Shown here piece after piece: positions 37,027 through 44,341 of a DNA stretch of 64,000 bases. The stretch comes from CAVRXZ01 sp963773035 (GTDB lineage: Bacteria; Acidobacteriota; Vicinamibacteria; Vicinamibacterales; CAVVIG01): the NCBI GenBank assembly GCA_963773035.1, contig CAVYZX010000004.1, positions 644,300-708,299 of the forward strand. The letters are read 5' to 3'. The notes below the pieces were generated by a model. The model was not told the DNA's origin, did no database searches, and saw only the letters and a program-made list of their open reading frames with translations. The position numbers and the translations under genes were made by a program. Positions within the stretch are counted from its first letter, which is position 1, and each line of letters opens with the position of its first letter.

Positions 37027-38088
37027 GTGCGGAGCGATCCTCCATCGATCGTGTTCATCGTCCCGGGGCCGCTCGAGACGCAGACCGGAGGCTACGCGTA
37101 CGACAGACGCATGGTTCAGGGGCTTCGCGATCGAGGCTGGCTCGTTGACGTCCGAGAGCTCGACGGGAGCTTCCCACATCCGAAGCTCGGAACACTGAAC
37201 CAGGCGTCTCGCATGCTCGAGACCATTGCTGGCGGCACGACAGTGGTGATCGACGGCCTTGCCTTCGGCGCGATGCCCGGCGAGGTCGAGCGGGCGGCTT
37301 CGCGCTTACGAGTCGTCGGGTTGATTCACCTTCCCCTGTCCGCCGACGTCGGGCTCGAACCCGATGTGGCGATGCAGCTGAAGGCCAGCGAGCGGCGCGC
37401 GATCGCCGCAGCGTCGATCGTCATCGCCACCGGAGAGACGACGAGAGCGTTCCTGGTGAGCGACGGCGTCCCCGCCACCCAGATCGCCGTCGTCGAGCCA
37501 GGCACCGATCGTGCGCCGTTGGCTCGTGGTTCTGGTGCAGGCCCGCTGCAACTACTCTGCGTGGCCACACTCAATCAAGGTAAGGGCCACGATATGCTGT
37601 TCGACGCCCTGGCCGCGGTTTCACACCTCGAATGGCAATTGACCTGCGCCGGCAGCCTCGACCGCGATCCGCCTACTGTGCAGAGGCTGTGCGAACAACT
37701 GCGAGCGAAGGGATTGGCGTCCCGTGTGGCACTTGTCGGTGGCCTGGACGGCGCAGCGCTGGCAGACTGCTATGACAAGGCGGACGTCTTTGTCCTCGCG
37801 ACTCGGCAGGAGACCTATTGCATGGCGGTCGCGGAGGCCATCGCTCACGGACTGCCTGTTATCAGTACGATGACGGGCGCCATTCCGGAGCTCGTCGGCG
37901 ATCGGGCGGGCGTGCTCGTCCCGGTCGGAGACTTACCGGCGTTCACTGCGGCGCTCGAACGGGTCCTGAGCGACAACACTCTGCGAGCGAGTCTGGCCGG
38001 CGGCGCGCGGCGAGTCCGCGGGCAGCTACCGACTTGGAATGACGCCGTGGACAACATGGCAAAAACATTGGAGACAGTGGCGCGGTAG
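37027..38088 (+). CDS. GT4-family glycosyltransferase
   Basis: 353 aa from a GTG start at 37027. GT-B fold: N-terminal FIVPGPLETQTGGYAYDRRM (acceptor domain with donor-facing Gly loop), C-terminal domain from about 175 (LLCVATLNQGKGHDMLFDAL). The donor-binding EX7E motif is in ETYCMAVAEAIAHGLPVIST. Retaining glycosyltransferases of this family add hexoses or mannose-like residues from nucleotide sugars to lipids or polysaccharides. The stop is immediately followed by the methyltransferase ATG at 38089, so the two are translationally coupled. Confidence 0.88.
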   Translation: MRSDPPSIVFIVPGPLETQTGGYAYDRRMVQGLRDRGWLVDVRELDGSFPHPKLGTLNQASRMLETIAGGTTVVIDGLAFGAMPGEVERAASRLRVVGLIHLPLSADVGLEPDVAMQLKASERRAIAAASIVIATGETTRAFLVSDGVPATQIAVVEPGTDRAPLARGSGAGPLQLLCVATLNQGKGHDMLFDALAAVSHLEWQLTCAGSLDRDPPTVQRLCEQLRAKGLASRVALVGGLDGAALADCYDKADVFVLATRQETYCMAVAEAIAHGLPVISTMTGAIPELVGDRAGVLVPVGDLPAFTAALERVLSDNTLRASLAGGARRVRGQLPTWNDAVDNMAKTLETVAR

Positions 38089-38985
38089 ATGGCTGATTCT
38101 CTGTTGAACTGGCTGGCCTTGCGCGAGCCGGCCGATACCGACGCGCGATCGCAGCGCCTGACGAACGAGGCGCTCGCGGCGATCGGCCGTCACGATCCAT
38201 TGAGCATCCTCGATCTTGGAACGGGCACGGCCTCCAACGTCCGCTATCTTGCCGGCCGGCTCCCCGTGCCGCAGCGCTGGCTGATTGTCGATCGCGATCC
38301 TGACCTGCTCGCCGAAGCGCGGGCTCAGATGTCGTCCTGGGGCGCAATCCGCGGATACGACGTCAGCGCTCGAGGGGACGAGGTAGTGATCCGCGGGAAG
38401 GAAATGGACTGTCGCATCGAGACCAGCTGCCAGGATTTGGGCAGGCTGGAAGATCCGGGAATCTTCGCCGGACGGCATCTGGTGACGGCTTCCGCTTTCC
38501 TCGACCTCGTCTCGGAGAGGTGGCTGCAGCATCTCGCCGCGCGCTGTCGCGATGTGGGGGCGGTTGTTCTCTTCGCGTTAACCTACGATGGGCGATCGCA
38601 CTGCTTTCCTGAAGAGCCTGAAGACGATGAAATTCGCGAGCTCTTGAACGGACATCAGCGGGCGAGCGACAAGGGTTTCGGGCCGGCTGCGGGACCAGAG
38701 GCCGTGGAACACGTCTCCCGCGCGTTTGCCGCAGTTGGGTATCGTGTACGACGCGAGGCCACCAACTGGCTCTTGCCTTCGGACAACCGGGAATTTCAAA
38801 CAGAGCTGATCGAAGGATGGGCCCGGGCCGCGCTCGAGATCGCACCGGATCGGGCTGGCAAGGTTGGCTCTTGGCTGTCGCGCCGGCTCGGGCACGTCGA
38901 AGCCGGCCGCTCGGTGCTGACTGTCTGTCACGAAGACGTTGCGGCGTGGTCGCCCTCGGCCGTCTCTCACGACAGCCGGGCGTAA
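38089..38985 (+). CDS. Class I SAM-dependent methyltransferase
   Basis: 298 aa. The ATG abuts the TAG of the glycosyltransferase. SAM-binding motif I is SILDLGTGTASNVRYLAGR (about residues 39-57), followed by the acidic loop LIVDRDPDLL and motif IV LVTASAFLDLVSE. The rest is typical Rossmann-fold with an extra C-terminal helical cap. The substrate is likely the product of, or an intermediate in, the coupled glycosyltransferase pathway (inference). Its last 19 bases overlap the convergent FkbM gene. Confidence 0.85.
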   Translation: MADSLLNWLALREPADTDARSQRLTNEALAAIGRHDPLSILDLGTGTASNVRYLAGRLPVPQRWLIVDRDPDLLAEARAQMSSWGAIRGYDVSARGDEVVIRGKEMDCRIETSCQDLGRLEDPGIFAGRHLVTASAFLDLVSERWLQHLAARCRDVGAVVLFALTYDGRSHCFPEEPEDDEIRELLNGHQRASDKGFGPAAGPEAVEHVSRAFAAVGYRVRREATNWLLPSDNREFQTELIEGWARAALEIAPDRAGKVGSWLSRRLGHVEAGRSVLTVCHEDVAAWSPSAVSHDSRA

Positions 38986-39710
38986 ACGTCGCCTGGGCGG
39001 CGCTGCGCGGCAGGAGTGCGCAAGACGTTCAGCACGTCCGAGGCGTCGAGCCAGCGTTCCGAAGCAAGCTGGCCGGACTCGCCGATCGACCAATTGAACA
39101 GGTATGGACCCAGGGACACCAGGCGCGCCAGGCACCCTTGTGCTTCCTCGAGGGCTCGCGGCAGATATTCGAACGAGAGAGCCGGCACCGGCCGGCCCAG
39201 TCCTGAAAGGACGGCTTGCTCGCTCCCCTCGACGTCTATCTTGATGAATGCTGGAACGCCAAACCGCTCGATCAGTCCATCGAGCGTCACTGTATCGACC
39301 TCGATTCGCTGATTCCACTGCACGCCGCTGAAATCAGGATCTCTTGCCCGCGCAGCACGCCAGTCGGTCGCAAGGGTCGTCACTGTCGGGGTCCGCTCGC
39401 TGACGGCCAGAGATCGGCGTCCGGGCGTGTTCGCCACAGCCGCCTCGACAATGCTTATGTGCGCCGAGCGGCCGAACAGAACGCGCAGCAGCCATGCGAA
39501 ATCCGGTTGCGGCTCGACCGCTACTACACGACAACCGAGCGCCGCAAACGCGCGGACGCGGTTGCCGGCGTGCGCCCCGACGTCGAACACGAGATCGCCC
39601 GCAGCGACGAAACGGCGGTACAGAGTCTTGAGACGCCGCTGCCTGAGGGGGATGGCGTGATAGATGGCCAGCGAACGCGCGAGGCCCAGGGCCCGGTCGA
39701 GGCGGCTCAA
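38967..39710 (-). CDS. FkbM-family methyltransferase
   Basis: 247 aa from a TTG start at 39710 that overlaps the TGA of the preceding CYTH-like gene in the form TTGA. The FkbM pattern is clear: DLVFDVGAHAGNRVRAFAAL (motif I), RVVAVEPQPDFAWLLRVLF, VDTVTLDGLIERF and the hallmark PAFIKIDVEGSEQAVLSGL. These enzymes O-methylate sugars or polyketide-like hydroxyls. Position suggests either the last gene of the CHAD/ParA operon or a partner of the convergent glycolipid genes. Substrate unknown. Confidence 0.85.
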   Translation of the reverse strand: MSRLDRALGLARSLAIYHAIPLRQRRLKTLYRRFVAAGDLVFDVGAHAGNRVRAFAALGCRVVAVEPQPDFAWLLRVLFGRSAHISIVEAAVANTPGRRSLAVSERTPTVTTLATDWRAARARDPDFSGVQWNQRIEVDTVTLDGLIERFGVPAFIKIDVEGSEQAVLSGLGRPVPALSFEYLPRALEEAQGCLARLVSLGPYLFNWSIGESGQLASERWLDASDVLNVLRTPAAQRRPGDVYARLS

Positions 39711-40183
39711 TGCGCTCTTATTACATCGGAATGGCTCGCGGCGTGGTAGTCATCGAGCGTCACTCGGCAGTCGGTGCCGCACTGCCTCTCGACCCGAGCG
39801 TCCATACGCCGGACGCTCCGGCCGCCGACGATCGAACGGATGTTCTCCACCGCGCGGGGCCCCGGGCGGCCGAGTCTGCGATCGAGCGCCGCAAGGGGTG
39901 ACATTTCCCCCGAGAGGATCTGCAACGCCCACGAGCCGTCAATCTGGGCCTGCGCTCGACCGCTCACCTCCGCCTCGTCGTCACTCCCCGACTTAGCGGC
40001 CACGATGAGGAGGCCTCTCTTGCGTTCGCGCAGCTCGAGAACGTAACCGCATCGTTCCAGGTCTCGCTGTTCGGTGTCAAAGCGATGCACGAAGGACGCG
40101 TCGCTGTCGTTGAACGAGCTTTGTTCGGCCGCCGGCGTGACTCTGATGGAGCTGTTCCCTCGCTTGACTGTGGTCGGCCGCAA
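39707..40183 (-). CDS. CYTH-like domain protein (degenerate, no ExExK motif)
   Basis: About 158 aa from a TTG start at 40183, overlapping the ParA gene by 107 bases. FVHRFDTEQRDLERCGYVLE then LRERKRGLLIVAAKS matches the strand pair of CYTH (triphosphate tunnel metalloenzyme) domains, in which a Y/FDTxxxxLxxxGxxLRxR segment precedes an aligned Lys. VGGRSVRRMDARVERQ and RVTLDDYHA fit later tunnel strands. The N-terminal ExExK metal motif is absent, so catalysis is doubtful. The overlap with ParA is unusually long and may hide an indel. The next gene, FkbM, begins within its stop codon. Confidence 0.5.
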   Translation of the reverse strand: MRPTTVKRGNSSIRVTPAAEQSSFNDSDASFVHRFDTEQRDLERCGYVLELRERKRGLLIVAAKSGSDDEAEVSGRAQAQIDGSWALQILSGEMSPLAALDRRLGRPGPRAVENIRSIVGGRSVRRMDARVERQCGTDCRVTLDDYHAASHSDVIRAH

Positions 40184-41021
40184 TGGGGCGGACGTGGGGC
40201 GATCCGTCGATTCGAGCTGCGAGAATCAGCGACTCGATGGCTTGCAGCCGAGCGGCGTGGTCCAGGCTCGTTTCGCTCTTCTTGTGAAGACGCGTCTGGA
40301 GCTCGCCCCAGACCTCCGCAAACGCGGAAGTCGCAGCCTCTCGTGGTGCGAACGCCGCAAGCGGCATGCGGCGGACCGCCATCTGCTCCACCACGCTGGC
40401 GTAAGGGATCTGTGCGGACAGGAAGATTTCGGAGTGTGCCACGGACCACTCGCAGGCTCGCCGATGCAATGCCTTGCGGCGGTCGACCATGCTGAAAAAT
40501 GGCGCGAGCCTTGTCGGCGCCTCGGAGCGGCCGGCCCACTTGATCACACGTGCGACCGTCCGTAGTGACAGCACGGTCGGGATGGTGGGGACAAGTACCG
40601 CATCGGCGGCGGTGAAGATACCCTCCGTCAACAACGAGAAACCTGCCGGGCAGTCGAGGAGCACCACGTCGAAGTCGCGGCCAAGCGTCTCGAGGAGTGT
40701 GGTCAGGAGGCGTTCCGGCTTGCCGAGGGAACTCAGAAACCGCTCGAACTTGCGATAGGCGAAATCGGCCGGCAGCAAGTGCAGGTTGGTGTAGTCGGTT
40801 TCTTTGATGGCGGCATCCAGCGCGTGGCCATTCTCGAGACTCTTCTTGCCGAATCCAGAGACGTGCGCTCGCACGCGGAACGCAAAGCTGGATGCTGCCT
40901 GTGGGTCGAGGTCCCAGAGGAGAGTGCGCTTGCCGGCCGCCGCGGCGAGGTAGGACAGGTTGACCGCAGTCGTTGTCTTTCCGACGCCGCCCTTCATGTT
41001 GTAGATGGCAACGGTCTTCAT
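40077..41021 (-). CDS. ParA/MinD-type partition ATPase
   Basis: 314 aa. The deviant Walker A motif KGGVGKTT lies at residues 10-17 with the signature Lys10. Walker A' is LLWDLDPQAASSF and Walker B VVLLDCPAGFSLLTEG. These ATPases form nucleoid-bound gradients that position plasmids, chromosomes, carboxysomes, flagella or chemotaxis clusters. No ParB gene or parS-like sites are visible nearby, and the upstream genes are CHAD and Nudix, so the cargo is probably not DNA. The start ATG overlaps the stop of the CHAD gene as ATGA. The last about 45 residues are low in conservation and overlap the next gene. Confidence 0.88.
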   Translation of the reverse strand: MKTVAIYNMKGGVGKTTTAVNLSYLAAAAGKRTLLWDLDPQAASSFAFRVRAHVSGFGKKSLENGHALDAAIKETDYTNLHLLPADFAYRKFERFLSSLGKPERLLTTLLETLGRDFDVVLLDCPAGFSLLTEGIFTAADAVLVPTIPTVLSLRTVARVIKWAGRSEAPTRLAPFFSMVDRRKALHRRACEWSVAHSEIFLSAQIPYASVVEQMAVRRMPLAAFAPREAATSAFAEVWGELQTRLHKKSETSLDHAARLQAIESLILAARIDGSPHVRPIAADHSQAREQLHQSHAGGRTKLVQRQRRVLRASL

Positions 41022-42619
41022 CGCACTCGCTCCTTTGACGCCGGCCGCTTGAACGCACGCCGGCAGGCCGACCGCATATCTCGCGCGCGGAACCGTGCCA
41101 GCTTCTCGATGACCTGTTCGCGAAGGCGCTCGCCGCGCTGGCGGCTTTGCTCGGCCATCCGCCCGAGGGCGAGCAGGACCTCCGCGGGCTTACCGGCGGC
41201 ACACAGTGCGCGGCCACACTCGAGCAATCGCCTTTCCTGGACGTGGGCGTCGTTGAAGTCGCCGAGTGCGCGCTGCAGCTTCTTCAGTGCCCCGAGAATG
41301 CAGGCGAAGTCCGAAGCGTCGTAAAAGGCCGGCGTGACGTCGATCAGGTAGCGGAGTTTTTTGGCGTCGATCCGGATCTGGTGAAGATGCTCCGCGGTGG
41401 TGTGCTCAGCGATGGCGTCAGCCGCGCGGGCGATCCGCCGGCTCAGCCGCCACGCGCGCCGCGAGACGACCGAGGCGAGTGGTCCGGCCGCGTTTCGAGC
41501 CTCTGATTCCAAGACGATCGGCCCTTCAAGGAACGTCTTCCAGTCCGAAAGCAGGCGCTGATAGCGATCGCTGTCCAACGCCCGGACGAGCTCGTCTTGT
41601 TGCTGCTGCTGCGTCTCGCGCAGGAACGACATCAGCACATCCGCATCGGAGGGAGAAAGCTCTGCCCGGCGATCTCTCAGCGCGAGAATGAGCACGTCCA
41701 GGTCGCGCGGTGGGCCGGTGAGGCGGCCGATCCACGAAAACTCGGTCGAGAAGTGACCGACAATGTTGGGTGGAAACACATCGCGGATCTGGCCGAGCAG
41801 TGAGCGCGTACGTCTGACGCTCACGCGAAAGTCGTGAAGAAATTCCGTGTCCAGATTCGCGCGGACGCCTGGCTCGTTGGCCACGAAGAGGTCGAGCAAC
41901 GCGGCATGAATCTGCCGGGCGCCGGTGTCCGCACGGACCGATGGCGCCAGATCTACCCGAGGCTGTGAGAGGTCGCCTCGCACCGGTGCGCCAATCCTCT
42001 GCAGCATCACGCCAAGCGGGCCGTCGGGGCACGGCTTGATGCCGGGACGGCTCTCGATGACAGGCACGAGCCGCTCGAATATCTCCTCGTAGCCGCGCAG
42101 GCCTGTCAACGTGACCATCGTCGGCAGCCTTTGCCAGACACCGCGCGCGTCCGGCAGCCGGGCCTGGCCCGACGCGACGCGGAGCCGCGCCACCGTCTTC
42201 TCCCGATCGTCGAGGACATCGAGCAGCGAACCGTACTCCTCGGCGTCGTTCTGGGCGAAGAGCCGCCGCACACCGATGACCGATGTCACCGCCCGCTGGA
42301 GCGGACCATCGGGGAGCTCCCATGCGAAGCTGACGGGCTGGCTGACCCGCATGGCGAAATGGCTGCCGCCGCCGCGGCTTTGCCAGGCGATCGTGGAAGT
42401 GCCGTTGACGCCGTCTCGTGTCAGACAGGCGCCCGCCCGCCGGATTCGCCCATCAAATGTGTCCAGCACCGTGAACCGGTGCCGGGCAATCTCGTGATGA
42501 CGCGTTGGCAGAAGCACCTGCAGGCTGCTGGTGATCGCGTCCGCTGACACCTCGCCCGGGACGACGTACACCGATTCGGAGACGGCAGGGCCGTTGGTGG
42601 TGCTGGTCGCCACGTTCAT
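41018..42619 (-). CDS. CHAD-domain protein with CYTH-like N-terminal domain
   Basis: 533 aa. Residues about 20-200 resemble a CYTH tunnel fold lacking its ExExK motif (HRFTVLDTFDGRIRRAGACL, TIAWQSRGG). Residues about 235-510 form a CHAD helical domain with the expected conserved basic and His residues: EFLHDFRVSVRRTRSLLGQI, HLHQIRIDAKKLRYLIDVTP, and LQRALGDFNDAHVQERRLL. CHAD domains bind polyphosphate through these Arg/His/Lys clusters and localise to polyphosphate granules. The start overlaps the Nudix stop and the end overlaps the ParA start, both as ATGA. Likely a granule-associated protein linking polyphosphate to the ParA ATPase (inference). Confidence 0.85.
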   Translation of the reverse strand: MNVATSTTNGPAVSESVYVVPGEVSADAITSSLQVLLPTRHHEIARHRFTVLDTFDGRIRRAGACLTRDGVNGTSTIAWQSRGGGSHFAMRVSQPVSFAWELPDGPLQRAVTSVIGVRRLFAQNDAEEYGSLLDVLDDREKTVARLRVASGQARLPDARGVWQRLPTMVTLTGLRGYEEIFERLVPVIESRPGIKPCPDGPLGVMLQRIGAPVRGDLSQPRVDLAPSVRADTGARQIHAALLDLFVANEPGVRANLDTEFLHDFRVSVRRTRSLLGQIRDVFPPNIVGHFSTEFSWIGRLTGPPRDLDVLILALRDRRAELSPSDADVLMSFLRETQQQQQDELVRALDSDRYQRLLSDWKTFLEGPIVLESEARNAAGPLASVVSRRAWRLSRRIARAADAIAEHTTAEHLHQIRIDAKKLRYLIDVTPAFYDASDFACILGALKKLQRALGDFNDAHVQERRLLECGRALCAAGKPAEVLLALGRMAEQSRQRGERLREQVIEKLARFRARDMRSACRRAFKRPASKERVR

Positions 42620-43026
42620 GAATCCAGTTCGATTGCGCCTTCGAGATGCTGGACGAACTGCTGCAGCTCCTCCCGCAGACGGGCGGCGGCGTCGGGGATT
42701 CGCATCCAGCGGCGACGCCGGAATTTGTCTTCAAGCCAGCGCTCGCGTACCTTGGTGACCCGCATCAAGTAGACGACAACCCGGCGGCGGCCATTGCCTT
42801 TGTCGTGGTGATAGCGGCCGAGCGGTTTCCGCGCGACTACGCCCCGCAGGCCGGCTTCCTCTTCGGCTTCGCGGATGGCTGCATCGCGGGGCCGTTCGCC
42901 ATCGTCGACCGAACCCTTGGGCACGATCCAGCCTTTCCCTCTGGAAGTCGTCACCAAAGCCACTTCGATTCGCTCCTTGTGAATCCGATAGGGGATGACC
43001 GCTGCCTGCCGATGTACACGCGCCAT
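42616..43026 (-). CDS. Nudix hydrolase
   Basis: 136 aa. AGGAGG precedes the ATG by four bases. The Nudix box GX5EX7REUXEEXGU is complete across residues about 39-61 (GSVDDGERPRDAAIREAEEE, then AGL), preceded by GWIVPKG. The size and IPYRIHKERIEVALVTTSR start resemble diadenosine/diphosphoinositol-polyphosphate-type Nudix enzymes. First gene of the overlapping operon with CHAD, ParA, CYTH-like and FkbM. In this setting a substrate such as a dinucleoside polyphosphate or short polyphosphate is plausible but unproven. Confidence 0.9.
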   Translation of the reverse strand: MARVHRQAAVIPYRIHKERIEVALVTTSRGKGWIVPKGSVDDGERPRDAAIREAEEEAGLRGVVARKPLGRYHHDKGNGRRRVVVYLMRVTKVRERWLEDKFRRRRWMRIPDAAARLREELQQFVQHLEGAIELDS

Positions 43027-43084
43027 CTATCCTCCTGTCGTGACTGGTTCCCAGGCCTGGTTCGCGTCAGCGCCTACAGCGTTT

Positions 43085-43152
43085 TCGGACTGCACGTAGG
43101 GTCCGCCTTCAGGCGGATCGTGCAGTCCGGCTAAAGCCGGACGCTACGTACG
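43085..43152. repeat. REP-like double palindrome
   Basis: Two adjacent palindromic units. GGACTGCACG pairs with CGTGCAGTCC enclosing TCCGCC-ttca-GGCGGA. Directly after this, GTCCGGC-taaa-GCCGGAC is followed by GCTACGTACG. Both units share the stem-loop style and the CGTAGGGTCC/GACGCTACG flanks seen in dispersed acidobacterial intergenic repeats. It lies between divergent genes (Nudix leftwards, acid phosphatase rightwards), about 60 bases upstream of the Nudix start. Confidence 0.6.
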
Positions 43153-43367
43153 GTCGGAGTACGAAGAGCCAGATTCACGCGACGACCGTGGCTCGGAGGT
43201 TTAGTGTGTTGAGAGAACGTACCAAAGTTGAGCTCGAAGTACAAGGGGTTCAGGGGAACAGACAGGTTTCACGCGCGACGAAAACTCGAAAGATCGCGCT
43301 CGCGCGAAATCGTGGCCGCACCATGGCGTCGGGTAGCAGAATAGGAAACGCGTCCAGCTCGGTGCTT
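43153..43367. other. Upstream region of acid phosphatase, no gene recognised
   Basis: A frame starting at 43188 is open into the phosphatase gene, but its first 60 codons are basic, low-complexity and lack conservation features. I treat them as untranslated. Nothing else is identified. Confidence 0.4.
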
Positions 43368-44066
43368 ATGCGAACCTTACGACTACGTCACACGGCATTT
43401 GTCGTGTGGTTGGCCTCGACCGTCGTCTCGTCGGCATGCGCCAGCCTGCCTGTCGAACCAATCCCCAAGATCTACGAGACCCAACAGGCCGTCGATCGTT
43501 ACATCACGTCCGGTCGCTATGACGCCGACTTGGCTCGCGTCGTGGAAGATGCATCGGCTTATCTCGAAGAGCGCGCCAAGCTTGTCGCCCGACCCGCCAT
43601 CGTGCTCGATATCGACGAAACGGCCCTCTCCAATTGGCCGGCATACAAGGCCAACGGCTGGGTTCGTATCGTCAACGGCGAATGCAACCTCGAACAAGGT
43701 CCCTGCGGGCTGCGTGCCTGGCAGGCGACCGCGCAGTCCAAGGCGCTGAAACCGACGCTCGAGCTCGACAAGAGAGCGAAGTCTCTCGGCGTCGCCGTTT
43801 TCTTCATCACCGGCCGACCCTCGAATCTCCGCGATGCGACCGAGCGGAACCTGCGCGAACAGGGATTCGAATGGGACGAGGTCATCCTCGCCCCACCCGG
43901 CGCCCAGTTTCCGAGCGCGGCCGACTTCAAAGCGCCAGAAAGAAAGAAGATCGTCGAGCGCGGGTACACAATTCTGCTCACGATGGGAGACCAGCAGAGC
44001 GATCTGACGGGAGGTTTTGCCGAGCGAACGTTCAGGCTGCCGAATCCGGTATATTTTCTTCCGTAG
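43368..44066 (+). CDS. HAD class IIIB acid phosphatase, probable lipoprotein
   Basis: 232 aa from the ATG at 43368; an in-frame ATG at 43323 is also possible. The N-terminus is a lipoprotein-like signal ending VVSSACASLP, with Cys following Ser-Ala. The HAD catalytic motif I is AIVLDIDETALSNWP (DxDxT), motif II FFITGRPSNL, and the C-terminal motif is TMGDQQSDLTGG (GDxxxD). This is the class B/IIIB nonspecific acid phosphatase pattern (P4-lipoprotein-like), acting on nucleotides or phosphoesters at the outer membrane. Its nearness to the CHAD/Nudix operon may reflect shared phosphate metabolism. Confidence 0.85.
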   Translation: MRTLRLRHTAFVVWLASTVVSSACASLPVEPIPKIYETQQAVDRYITSGRYDADLARVVEDASAYLEERAKLVARPAIVLDIDETALSNWPAYKANGWVRIVNGECNLEQGPCGLRAWQATAQSKALKPTLELDKRAKSLGVAVFFITGRPSNLRDATERNLREQGFEWDEVILAPPGAQFPSAADFKAPERKKIVERGYTILLTMGDQQSDLTGGFAERTFRLPNPVYFLP

Positions 44067-44151
44067 GCGCCGGCGGCCTGATGAAACCAAAAGAATTGAC
44101 GATAAGAGAGAAATCGTATTCGATTGCACTCCTGTTTGAAGGCGGTGGTGT

Positions 44152-44307
44152 ATGGGGTTCTGGAGCGCCGTCTGGACGTTAACGGTGATGGCGTTGGTGA
44201 TCGTCGCGGCGGCGATGGTGCGTCGCGTGCGGACCGGGCCCAAGGATCTTGGCGCCCTCAGCGCACAATGGGTCGCCCATCAGTACAGCGATTCGGACGA
44301 TAACTGA
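44152..44307 (+). CDS. Small single-pass membrane protein, 51 aa
   Basis: The ATG at 44152 follows GAAGGCGG. One hydrophobic helix spans about residues 4-22 (WSAVWTLTVMALVIVAAAMV), followed by the basic RRVRTGPKD and an acidic tail ending QYSDSDDN. The sequence has the positive-inside pattern of a real bitopic miniprotein with the C-terminus in the cytosol. It lies 85 bases after the acid phosphatase stop and is convergent with the metallo-beta-lactamase-fold gene. A TTGACG at 44096 could be part of its own promoter. No family recognised. Confidence 0.5.
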   Translation: MGFWSAVWTLTVMALVIVAAAMVRRVRTGPKDLGALSAQWVAHQYSDSDDN

Positions 44308-44341
44308 GCTCGATCGCCTCCGGAAACGCCTCGTCTCGGGC

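Noticed and set aside
40077..41021. Chromosome partition locus (parAB/parS)
   Set aside because: There is no ParB-like gene next to this ParA, and no parS-like palindrome was noticed. Neighbours are CHAD and Nudix genes.
39964..41217. 417-codon frame overlapping ParA
   Set aside because: Low-complexity Arg/Ser-rich sequence. ParA in the other frame has all nucleotide-binding motifs.
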